Origin: an uncultured Lewinella sp.
GTDB taxonomy: Bacteria; Bacteroidota; Bacteroidia; Chitinophagales; Saprospiraceae
DNA length: 5,352 nt
Assembly (NCBI GenBank): GCA_938021455.1
Contig: CALIGP010000293.1
Coordinates: 1 to 5,352, forward strand
Direction: 5' to 3'
Position 1 is the stretch's first letter. Each line of letters starts with the position of its first letter. The notes beneath the pieces are model-generated. The model searched no databases. It saw nothing but the letters and a program-made list of their open reading frames with translations, and was not told where the DNA came from. Below, in pieces: positions 1-5,134 of this stretch. The translations under genes and the position numbers were made by a program.

Positions 1-1091
1 AAAGCCAATTTCTTGGGGTAACCCCGGATACTGTATTTCTTTTCCGCTCCGGAATTATCACCTGCATAAAGGTTGGTCCAGGGGATGCTGTCCGTCTGTG
101 AAGTATTCTCCCATTTCACCTTAGAGTCATCAACATTGATAGCGATGATTTCGACACCCTTTGACCGCAAAGTAGCGTAGTCCTTTTTCATTTGCTGATT
201 AAATCTTCGGCAGGGTTGACACTCCGTAAACCAGAAATAAAGCATCGCGTAGTCGTGCCCGCTAACCTTCTCTGATAGCTTACCGCTCCAATCATTCGCA
301 GCGTACAAATCAAGTTCCTGGAAAGGTTGTGGCTGTACGGCCTCGTGTAAATGTGAGACGACTTCGCGCATGGCACTGTACACTTTAGGGTTAATAAAGG
401 AGGAATCCAGTTTTGCGAAATAGCTGGTGATTTTTTCCTTTTGCCCTGTCGTTAGCAGTTTCCTATTGTAAAGCCCTTTACCGTTAAGTTTACTAAGCAA
501 CACATCGTCCAAAACAACAGCGTTAGCTCCGTGCTCACCAGATAAAAACTGCTGATCCATAAGACGAAAAACTCTTTCTCTGGCGGCTGGGTAGACATGT
601 CTAATCATACTATCATATCTAATACTGTCTCCAAACACCCAGGAACCATCACCTATTGCGTTTTCGTAATCGACAATAAAGGATATCAAGTTGAGGTTAT
701 TTTCTCCTTGCTCGAAGCCAAGCGCGGAAAATTTGGACCGGCCCTCATAGTCTTCAACCTTAAGATTGAGCGTGGTAATACCCGGCTCCAGAATAGCCAT
801 GTTTACGGAGTACTCTCCAGCCAAATTCACGATATCTTCCTCAAATCGCAACGTCCCCTTTTGCAGGTACTTTGACTTACCCTCAAATCGGTACTTCCCT
901 TCTCTAACCGTGGCCGTCAATCTGTCGTCCGTTGTTCCATCTGCGGGGATAAGAGCCAGTACTTTGCCCTCTGCATTTTCTATGCTGCCTTCTAGAACGA
1001 AATCGAAGGACTCTTCCGTTTCTATGGGCGGTTCAGAGCTTCCACAACTCATCAAGAGTAGTAGGGTGAGAATACTTAACAGGGTTTTCAT
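1..1091 (-). CDS. TlpA-like thioredoxin-fold lipoprotein with DUF4369-type N-terminal domain (3' end beyond window)
   Basis: Reading the minus strand from the ATG at 1091 gives 363 uninterrupted codons up to the window edge. Residues 1-16 are a lipoprotein signal peptide: MK, a leucine-rich core and a lipobox LMSC, with C16 as the lipidated cysteine. Residues about 29-113 (FVLEGSIENAEGKVLAL..., ending near EPGITTLNL) resemble the DUF4369 domain often found at the N-terminus of Bacteroidota TlpA-like proteins. A largely helical linker follows (about 130-255). The thioredoxin fold starts near 280 with YFWFTECQPC; C291 and C294 form the CxxC pair, and GYP (P359) fits the cis-proline loop. The last part of the fold and the stop lie outside the window. 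The likely role is envelope thiol-disulfide exchange, such as reducing or resolving disulfides in exported proteins; its partner is unknown. The usual Trp before the first Cys is Glu (E290). The gene lies 140 bp downstream of bioF on the same strand and is AT-richer. Confidence 0.88.
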   Translation of the reverse strand, partial: MKTLLSILTLLLLMSCGSSEPPIETEESFDFVLEGSIENAEGKVLALIPADGTTDDRLTATVREGKYRFEGKSKYLQKGTLRFEEDIVNLAGEYSVNMAILEPGITTLNLKVEDYEGRSKFSALGFEQGENNLNLISFIVDYENAIGDGSWVFGDSIRYDSMIRHVYPAARERVFRLMDQQFLSGEHGANAVVLDDVLLSKLNGKGLYNRKLLTTGQKEKITSYFAKLDSSFINPKVYSAMREVVSHLHEAVQPQPFQELDLYAANDWSGKLSEKVSGHDYAMLYFWFTECQPCRRFNQQMKKDYATLRSKGVEIIAINVDDSKVKWENTSQTDSIPWTNLYAGDNSGAEKKYSIRGYPKKLA

Positions 1092-1182
1092 TGGTGTGGG
1101 GTTTTAAATCGCAACTAATGTAGTTAAATTCCAGCTATTAGGGAGAGCTTGTCTAAGTATGAATGACAAATTGCAGGTTTGG

Positions 1183-1210
1183 GGTTGTACGCTTCCCCTA
1201 AGCTACAACC
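1183..1210 (-). terminator. Stem-loop after the bioF-like gene, possible terminator
   Basis: The arms GGTTGTA (1183-1189) and TACAACC (1204-1210) are perfect complements. They continue inward as GCTT (1191-1194) and AAGC (1200-1203) around a CCCCT loop, with one bulged C at 1190. Read on the minus strand, the hairpin begins 21 nt past the stop of the PLP enzyme at 1232. No clear T-run follows it, so it is either a weak or factor-assisted terminator or a processing or mRNA-stability hairpin. It would separate bioF from the lipoprotein gene downstream. Confidence 0.4.
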
Positions 1211-1231
1211 GTGTTAAAATAGAAATTCTGA

Positions 1232-2440
1232 TTATTTTGATCTACCCCCCAAACCCCAACCACCTGAACTAGAAAATCCTGCCCTTAAGAGCCCTACCAA
1301 CGCCTCCACTTCCTCCTTCGCATTAAACCCATGCAAACAAATCCGCAACCGCTCCTCCCCCACCGCTACCGTCGGGGAGCGGATGCCTTTGACGAGTAGG
1401 CCTGCCTCCCGGCAGGCGGCCTCCGCCGCCATCACCCGATCGTTGCCGGGTAGGTGGAGGATTTGGATGGGGCCTTCAGCATTCATTAGGGCAGCAGACA
1501 AACCCGCCGCCGCCATCCCTTCCCGGAACTGTTGAATGCGTTGACGCAGTAAAACGATCCGCTCGCCGTGCAGCGCCGCCATCCGCTCGTAGGCCAGGGC
1601 AATGCCTTCCCACTGGGCGGGCGCCGGACCGGTGGTGTAGATGAAGGGGCGGCAAGTATTAACGAGGTACTCCCGTAGGGCGGCGGAGCCCAGAACCGCA
1701 GCGCCGTGCGCGCCGAAGGCCTTCCCATAGGTGATCACGGTAGCGAAGACCTGTTCTTGCAGGCCCAACTCCGCCACCAGCCCGGCACCGCCTTCGCCTT
1801 CGATACCGCCCGAGTGGGCTTCATCAACGATCAGGTGCGCGCTATGCTGCTGGCAAAGAGCCGCCATTTCTGCCAGTGGAGCCAGGTCGCCGTCCATGCT
1901 GAACCGTCCTTCGGTGAGGACGAACAGCTGGCCGTCGGGGCGACCACCATTCGCTAGTAACTCCGACAAGGCCTCCAGGTCATTGTGCGGAAAGCGGATG
2001 GCTTTCGCCATCCCCAGCCGGAGGCCATCGCGGCAGCTGGCGTGGATGAGCTCGTCGTAGAGAATCGTGTCGGTGCGCTTTAGCAGGGCGGAGAGTAAGC
2101 CGAGATTGGCCGTATAGCCCGAATTAAACACCAGCGCGGCGGGATTGCCATGGTAACGGGCGATCATTTGCTCGATGGCGTGGTATTGGTCCGTGTCTCC
2201 GGAGATGGAACGGGAGCCGGTGGCGCCGGTTATGCGCCCGTTGAAAGCACCGGCTGGAAGCCGGGGCTGCGTTACGAAGCTCTGCGAGCTCAACTTCCCT
2301 TGCACCTGCGTCCGCGCCAGCCCCAAATAATCATTCGACAAGAAGTCTACCCCATCGACCGAGCCCGCCAGCTCGCGATAATTGCCTGCTGCCCGGATAC
2401 GGTCCAATCTATTATCCAAAAACCCGTCCATTACCGGCAT
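1232..2440 (-). CDS. bioF: 8-amino-7-oxononanoate synthase-like PLP enzyme (alpha-oxoamine synthase family)
   Basis: This 402-residue protein has the order of motifs of the alpha-oxoamine synthases (BioF, KBL, ALAS, SPT). LSNDYLGLAR is at 34-43, the glycine-rich GATGSRSISG at 72-81 and the H133 of LIHAS that stacks on the cofactor ring. VDEAH (D206, H209) binds the pyridine side of PLP, and ITYGKAFGAHGAAVLG carries the Schiff-base lysine K240. The C-terminal domain has RLRICLHGFNAKEEVEAL (365-382). BioF condenses pimeloyl-thioester with L-alanine to give 8-amino-7-oxononanoate, the first ring-building precursor of biotin. The NDYLGLAR and GKAFG.HGAA forms point to BioF more than to serine palmitoyltransferase or KBL, but substrate choice cannot be proved from sequence. 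The length is slightly above the usual 380-390; the excess is a Gly/Ser-rich tail (FSSSGGWGLGGRSK). ATG at 2440 is used here; the in-frame ATG at 2431 is also possible. No other bio gene is in view. The gene may be read through from the rluA-like gene 116 bp upstream. Confidence 0.82.
   Translation of the reverse strand: MPVMDGFLDNRLDRIRAAGNYRELAGSVDGVDFLSNDYLGLARTQVQGKLSSQSFVTQPRLPAGAFNGRITGATGSRSISGDTDQYHAIEQMIARYHGNPAALVFNSGYTANLGLLSALLKRTDTILYDELIHASCRDGLRLGMAKAIRFPHNDLEALSELLANGGRPDGQLFVLTEGRFSMDGDLAPLAEMAALCQQHSAHLIVDEAHSGGIEGEGGAGLVAELGLQEQVFATVITYGKAFGAHGAAVLGSAALREYLVNTCRPFIYTTGPAPAQWEGIALAYERMAALHGERIVLLRQRIQQFREGMAAAGLSAALMNAEGPIQILHLPGNDRVMAAEAACREAGLLVKGIRSPTVAVGEERLRICLHGFNAKEEVEALVGLLRAGFSSSGGWGLGGRSK
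1245..1264 (-). other. G-run tract at the 3' end of bioF
   Basis: On the minus strand the tail codons read as four G-runs (2, 2, 4 and 6 G) separated by T, TT and TTT. This meets a loose two-tetrad G-quadruplex pattern and includes a six-G homopolymer. It encodes the GGWGLGG tail just before the stop. A slip in the G6 run would change only the last few residues and the stop. Any functional role is inference. Confidence 0.3.
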
Positions 2441-2460
2441 TTTTATTCGAAGCCCTAAAA

Positions 2461-2471
2461 GCGCGAAGCGC
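2461..2471. repeat. Short GCGC-GAA-GCGC palindrome
   Basis: GCGC (2461-2464) and GCGC (2468-2471) flank a GAA loop and are followed by GTCTAC. It is a variant of the GCGC-AAC-GCGC cores at 2540-2550 and 5138-5148. It lies about 20 bp upstream of the bioF start, so on the minus strand it would fold in a leader or just before it. It is part of a cluster of palindromes filling the spacer between the rluA-like gene and bioF. Confidence 0.5.
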
Positions 2472-2480
2472 GTCTACCAG

Positions 2481-2502
2481 AAAAAGAGCGCAGCGACTTT
2501 TT
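2481..2502 (-). terminator. Possible bidirectional terminator after the pseudouridine synthase gene
   Basis: AAAAAG (2481-2486) and CTTTTT (2497-2502) are complementary and bracket a GC-rich interior (AGCGCAGCGA) that itself pairs only weakly. Read on the minus strand the element ends in a five-T run, and read on the plus strand it also ends in five Ts. It lies 55 nt past the rluA-like stop and 41 bp before bioF. It could therefore attenuate transcription between the two genes. The weak inner stem limits confidence. Confidence 0.35.
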
Positions 2503-2511
2503 CGCCTACAA

Positions 2512-2521
2512 GCTGCGCAGC
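2512..2521. repeat. Perfect 10-bp palindrome
   Basis: GCTGCGCAGC is its own reverse complement. It sits within the palindrome-rich spacer between the rluA-like gene and bioF and is followed by AGCGTCTAC. The CGTCTAC here (2524-2530) repeats the CGTCTAC found after the first palindrome at 2471-2477. This suggests that the spacer was built from duplicated repeat units. Confidence 0.45.
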
Positions 2522-2530
2522 AGCGTCTAC

Positions 2531-2560
2531 GTAGTGAAAGCGCAACGCGCCTTTCGCTAC
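2531..2560 (-). repeat. Stem-loop overlapping the stop codon of the rluA-like gene, GCGCAACGCGC core
   Basis: GTAG (2531-2534) pairs with CTAC (2557-2560), GAAA (2536-2539) with TTTC (2552-2555) and GCGC (2540-2543) with GCGC (2547-2550), around an AAC loop. There is one T-G wobble pair (2535/2556) and one bulged C (2551). The outer arm contains the TAG stop of the minus-strand gene (2559-2557). The same GCGCAACGCGC core recurs directly after the stop of an unrelated gene at 5132-5134. It may act as a transcript-end hairpin or a REP-like repeat; no T-run follows. Confidence 0.55.
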
Positions 2561-3261
2561 CAATCTGTCATTTCGGCAAACAACTGCCACAACTGCTCAA
2601 TCTCCGGAATCGGCGCTACGATTTTCACGGCTTCCTTCGTTACCGGGTGCTGAAAAGCTAATTCGCGACTGTGGAGATTGATGTTCCCGTCGGCGTTTCG
2701 CAGGTTGGAACCGTACTTAAGATCGCCGCGAATGGGCGTTTTTAGTTGGTCCGCCAGCTGCACGCGAATCTGGTGCGGGCGGCCGGTTTCCGGCTTCACT
2801 TCCAGCAAGACGTTCGCGCCAACGCGGCCCAGCAGGCGATACTTCAGCTTCGCCATTTTAGCGCCTTTGTGGCGGTTAGAATCGGCCTTCGGCAAGATCT
2901 TGCTTCGGTTTTTCGTCGTGTCTTTAAAGATGTATCCGCTCAGTTTCCCCTCGATCGGATCGGGCTGATCGGTCGTGATGGCCCAGTAGACCTTATTCAC
3001 TTTGCGGTCGCGAAACTGTTCGTTCATCCGCGTCAGGGCCTTACTCGTACGGGCGAAAAGGATGACACCGCTTACCGGCCGGTCGAGGCGGTGGATAGAG
3101 CCCAAAAAGACCTCGCCCGGCTTATCGTAGCGGTGTTTGATGTAGGCTTTGACCCAGTCCATTACGGTCCGGTCGCCGGTTTTATCGCTCTGGCTCAAAA
3201 CGCCCGCAGGCTTATTGACGGCGATGAGGTGATTGTCTTCGAAGAGGACCTGGAGGTGCAT
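2557..3261 (-). CDS. RluA-family RNA pseudouridine synthase
   Basis: This 234-residue protein is a stand-alone catalytic domain of the RluA/RluC/RluD/TruC family, which converts uridine to pseudouridine in rRNA or tRNA. VLFEDNHLIAVNKPAGVLS (5-23) is the typical opening motif. IHRLDRPVSGVILFAR (56-71) is motif II, with D60 as the catalytic aspartate. GRPHQIRVQL (160-169) is the RNA-binding and structural motif, followed by GDLKYG (179-184) and LHSRELAFQHPVTKE (196-210). There is no N-terminal S4 domain: the fold begins within the first ten residues, which fits the short RluA/TruC type rather than RluC/RluD. The target uridine cannot be told from sequence. ATG at 3261 is the natural start because the family motif begins straight after it. 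The gene is divergent from mqnD across a 146-bp spacer filled with heptad repeats. Its stop lies inside a stem-loop. Confidence 0.93.
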   Translation of the reverse strand: MHLQVLFEDNHLIAVNKPAGVLSQSDKTGDRTVMDWVKAYIKHRYDKPGEVFLGSIHRLDRPVSGVILFARTSKALTRMNEQFRDRKVNKVYWAITTDQPDPIEGKLSGYIFKDTTKNRSKILPKADSNRHKGAKMAKLKYRLLGRVGANVLLEVKPETGRPHQIRVQLADQLKTPIRGDLKYGSNLRNADGNINLHSRELAFQHPVTKEAVKIVAPIPEIEQLWQLFAEMTDW

Positions 3262-3267
3262 GGCGGG

Positions 3268-3309
3268 TGGATATGCGATATGTGATTGGCGATATGTGAT
3301 ATTCGATTG
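3268..3309 (+). repeat. Left array of 7-bp repeats (consensus NNGATAT)
   Basis: Six contiguous 7-bp units fill this stretch. Each reads two variable bases followed by GATAT or GATTG: GCGATAT at 3275 and 3289, GTGATAT at 3296, and the more diverged TGGATAT, GTGATTG and TCGATTG. The array starts 7 bp upstream of the rluA-like start codon. Positions 3273-3308 form an imperfect inverted repeat with 3372-3407. It could be a MITE- or STRR-like repeat or a regulatory site; neither is shown. Confidence 0.7.
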
Positions 3310-3370
3310 GCTACCGCACGAGATAGCGCAAAGGTCGCAATTTAAAAACTATGCCTTCCGTCATTGGTTT

Positions 3371-3405
3371 AAATCGCATATCGAATATCCCATATCAAAT
3401 ATCGC
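3371..3405 (-). repeat. Right array of 7-bp repeats, inverted copy
   Basis: Read on the minus strand this is five contiguous units of the same NNGATAT pattern: GCGATAT (3405-3399), TTGATAT, GGGATAT, TCGATAT, and a last diverged GCGATTT (3377-3371). It ends three bases before the GTG start of mqnD and therefore forms the leader and ribosome-binding area of that gene. Paired with the left array it would give a long stem around a loop of about 63 nt. Confidence 0.7.
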
Positions 3406-3407
3406 AT

Positions 3408-4304
3408 GTGCGTCTTTCCCTCGGCTACAGCCCCTGCCCCAACGACACCTTCATTTTTGACGCGCTGGTACACGGCCGTATTGATACGGAAGGATTAGCA
3501 TTTGACGTCCGGCTGGGCGATGTAGAGGAACTCAACCAGCTGGCGGTAGCCGGCACGCTGGATGTAACCAAACTGAGCTACCACGCTTTCGGCTATTTGA
3601 CGGAGACCTATGCCTTGCTGAATGCAGGCAGTGCGCTGGGGCGGGGCGTTGGGCCGCTTCTCGTAACGGCTGATGCTGATTTGGTACTTCGGCAAGCTCA
3701 GCAGGGGCCGCGGACGCTGGTGCAGGGGGAAGTTGAAGGAGCAGAGGAGCACCTCCCCGTCGCCATCCCCGGCAAGCTGACCACCGCCAACTACCTACTG
3801 GGGCTGGCTTACCCGGAGTTGACGAACAAAACCGAGGTACTTTTCTCCGACATCGAATCCCGCCTGCTCTCCGGCGAGTTTGCCGCCGGATTATTGATCC
3901 ACGAGAACCGCTTCACCTACCACGAGCGCGGCCTGCATAAGATCGCCGACCTCGGCGAGTTCTGGGAAGGAAGCACCGGCCACCCCATCCCGCTCGGCGG
4001 CATCGTGATCAAACGCTCCCTGCCTGAGGAGGTGCAGCAGACTTTCGATCGGGTGCTCGCCCGCTCCGTCCGCTATGCCTTCGAGCATCCCGCTGCTTCG
4101 GCGGACTACGTCGCCGCCAACGCCCAGGAAATGGACCCCGAGGTGATGCGGCAGCACATCGCCCTTTACGTCAACGACTATTCACTCGATCTCGGGCCGG
4201 AGGGCCGGGGGGCAGTCCGGGCCTTCCTGGCCCAAGGGCGCGAGCGTGGGGTAATTCCTGGTGGTACGGAGGTCCTTGTACCGCCGACTTCAGTCGGCGG
4301 ATGA
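3408..4304 (+). CDS. mqnD: 1,4-dihydroxy-6-naphthoate synthase, futalosine menaquinone pathway
   Basis: MqnD converts cyclic dehypoxanthinyl futalosine to 1,4-dihydroxy-6-naphthoate in the cytoplasm, the last known specific step before prenylation in the futalosine route to menaquinone. The fold is that of a periplasmic-binding-like protein. From GTG 3408 the 298-residue protein opens with MRLSLGYSPCPNDTFIFDAL, the family signature. LDVTKLSYHA is at 51-60, GSALGRGVGPLLV at 74-86, VAIPGKLTTANYLL at 118-131 and GLLIHENRFTY at 161-171, where H165 matches the histidine proposed as catalytic base. LYVNDYSLDLGPEG (253-266) is the usual C-terminal motif. An ATG at 3351 is in frame, but it would add 19 residues encoded by the repeat array, so GTG 3408 is preferred. 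Two oddities stand out: an apparent insertion at about 88-117 containing LRQAQQG, and a C-terminal tail encoded by a palindrome. A lipoprotein gene follows 35 bp downstream. No other mqn gene is present. Confidence 0.92.
   Translation: MRLSLGYSPCPNDTFIFDALVHGRIDTEGLAFDVRLGDVEELNQLAVAGTLDVTKLSYHAFGYLTETYALLNAGSALGRGVGPLLVTADADLVLRQAQQGPRTLVQGEVEGAEEHLPVAIPGKLTTANYLLGLAYPELTNKTEVLFSDIESRLLSGEFAAGLLIHENRFTYHERGLHKIADLGEFWEGSTGHPIPLGGIVIKRSLPEEVQQTFDRVLARSVRYAFEHPAASADYVAANAQEMDPEVMRQHIALYVNDYSLDLGPEGRGAVRAFLAQGRERGVIPGGTEVLVPPTSVGG
3687..3702 (+). repeat. REP-like sequence inside mqnD
   Basis: CTTCGGCAAGCTCAGC encodes LRQAQQ within a stretch (residues about 88-117) that appears longer than the usual link between GVGPLLV and VAIPGKLTTAN. 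From memory it resembles the widespread intergenic repeat of the CTTCGACAAGCTCAG type. This suggests a repeat that entered the coding sequence and stayed in frame. Neither the likeness nor the insertion could be aligned here. Confidence 0.35.
4263..4300 (+). repeat. Two adjoining hairpins in the last codons of mqnD
   Basis: GGTAC (4263-4267) pairs with GTACC (4278-4282), extendable by two G-U pairs. CCGCCGACT (4281-4289) is a perfect complement of AGTCGGCGG (4292-4300), leaving only TC between them. The second palindrome ends one base before the TGA stop (4302-4304) and encodes PPTSVGG. As RNA the two hairpins would compete for the shared CC at 4281-4282. A 9-bp GC-rich stem at a gene end could slow polymerase or protect the mRNA 3' end; no T-run follows. 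A mobile palindromic repeat that became the end of the gene is also possible. Confidence 0.65.
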
Positions 4305-4319
4305 GCCACCCCTAATAAA

Positions 4320-4327
4320 TAAGTTTG
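4320..4327 (+). promoter_or_regulatory. Possible Bacteroidota -7 promoter element
   Basis: TAAGTTTG matches the Bacteroidota -7 consensus TAnnTTTG exactly. Initiation about 5-8 nt further on would leave only a very short leader before ATG 4340. No TTG or TTTG is seen about 20 bp upstream; that space is filled by the mqnD terminal palindrome. A weak promoter for the lipoprotein gene is possible, but a chance match is also plausible. Confidence 0.28.
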
Positions 4328-4339
4328 CATCTTCTCCTT

Positions 4340-5134
4340 ATGCGCCTTCTCCCTGTTTTCATCCTCTTTGTTTTCTTTTCCTGTCATTCCGGCCCGGAAT
4401 TAAACGGACACTGGCACTTAGTCCATGACCGAGACTACGAGATCGAATCCACGATCGACTTTCTTGACGATAGCACTTTCCTCTATCAAAGCCACCCTCC
4501 TTACTATGGCGGATGGGGCGGCTATATCGACCGACAGGCTCAAACGATGTACTGGGGCGGAGAGTGTATGATGGGAAACTGGCGATATGAATTAAGCCAA
4601 GACAACCACTGGAATGTCTATTCGCTAAAAGATGAAAATGGCTTGGTTGGCACTTTAATTCCCCACCCCGAGTGCAGCGGCATTGACGACCTATTTCTAG
4701 ATTCCAAGATGGACATTCAGCTTCCCGTTTTAGCAGGCTCAACTCCAGACATTGGAGAAGCATCACTGACCTCTTACCTCTACGTTGGGCCAGTCAAGCC
4801 AAAATACCAGGAGGTCTATCCCGCAGAATGGTCTATTTCACTTGGCGATAAAATTGTCAAGCCTGACGATCAATTTGATCTCACTTTATTCGATGAACAA
4901 CATCGGGTGAAATTACCTGAACGAAAAAGGGGCTGCACTAAAAAGCTGGTATTTCTGGATAGGAATGCGCCAGTTTCAGCCTTAGAACCCTTGGTTCGTC
5001 ATTACTGCCAGGCAGGGCGTGATGAGCTATATTTCGCTGGAGTTTCGGGGAGGGGGAAAGACGCTCATCTTGTTTATGAGGCTAGGTCTCTTACGGTTTT
5101 AGAAAAGGAGTTAGCGGCAAAGTTTCAAGACTGA
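4340..5134 (+). CDS. Uncharacterised lipoprotein, possibly lipocalin-like N-terminus and ExbD-like C-terminus
   Basis: From ATG 4340 the protein has 264 residues. Residues 1-15 are a lipoprotein signal peptide (MRLLPVFILFVFFSC), with C15 as the lipidation site, so it should be anchored in the cell envelope. A TTG at 4325 is in frame but would only lengthen the signal peptide, so the ATG is preferred. I do not recognise the family. Residues about 20-107 (LNGHWHLVHDRDYEIESTIDF, then GNWRYELSQDNHWNVYSL) alternate like the strands of a lipocalin-like barrel. Residues about 201-236 (KKLVFLDRNAPVSALEPL, then QAGRDELYFAGV) recall the periplasmic ExbD/TolR domain, though no transmembrane helix is present. 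Both likenesses are weak. There are five cysteines: C15, C76, C112, C199 and C223. The gene is AT-richer than mqnD, 35 bp upstream, and may share its transcript. A perfect hairpin follows its stop at once. Confidence 0.82.
   Translation: MRLLPVFILFVFFSCHSGPELNGHWHLVHDRDYEIESTIDFLDDSTFLYQSHPPYYGGWGGYIDRQAQTMYWGGECMMGNWRYELSQDNHWNVYSLKDENGLVGTLIPHPECSGIDDLFLDSKMDIQLPVLAGSTPDIGEASLTSYLYVGPVKPKYQEVYPAEWSISLGDKIVKPDDQFDLTLFDEQHRVKLPERKRGCTKKLVFLDRNAPVSALEPLVRHYCQAGRDELYFAGVSGRGKDAHLVYEARSLTVLEKELAAKFQD

Noticed and set aside
188..376. 62-codon minus-strand open frame
   Set aside because: It overlaps the thioredoxin domain of the real gene on the same strand in another frame; it is a frame shadow, not a frameshifted gene.
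597..1107. Two plus-strand open frames (597-875 and 766-1107)
   Set aside because: They lie antisense to the minus-strand lipoprotein gene, whose lipobox, CxxC and domain order are clear. Neither frame shows recognisable motifs.
1092..1231. Promoter for the minus-strand thioredoxin-like lipoprotein gene
   Set aside because: I looked for TAnnTTTG with an upstream TTG on the minus strand and found no acceptable pair, so none is annotated.
1232..2440. Serine palmitoyltransferase (sphingolipid synthesis) as the identity of the PLP enzyme
   Set aside because: It is the same superfamily and Bacteroidota do make sphingolipids, but the NDYLGLAR opening and GKAFGAHGAA lysine region fit BioF better. 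It is kept only as an alternative.
1706..2458. Plus-strand open frames opposite bioF (1706-1957, 1731-2060, 2150-2458)
   Set aside because: They are antisense shadows in GC-rich coding DNA. The BioF motifs on the minus strand run unbroken through the whole area.
2746..3285. 179-codon plus-strand open frame opposite the pseudouridine synthase
   Set aside because: It is long but antisense to a gene with all catalytic motifs, and its translation has no domain-like pattern. High GC explains the lack of stops.
3268..3407. CRISPR array in the repeat-rich spacer
   Set aside because: The units are 7 bp and contiguous, with no unique spacers, and the two sets face each other. This is a short tandem and inverted repeat, not CRISPR.
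3268..3407. Transposon or insertion sequence bounded by the inverted repeats
   Set aside because: The interior is only about 63 bp without coding capacity, and no target-site duplication is apparent. A MITE is not excluded but is unsupported.
4359..4766. 135-codon minus-strand open frame opposite the lipoprotein
   Set aside because: It is an Arg/Ser-rich shadow translation. The plus frame has a signal peptide and lipobox.
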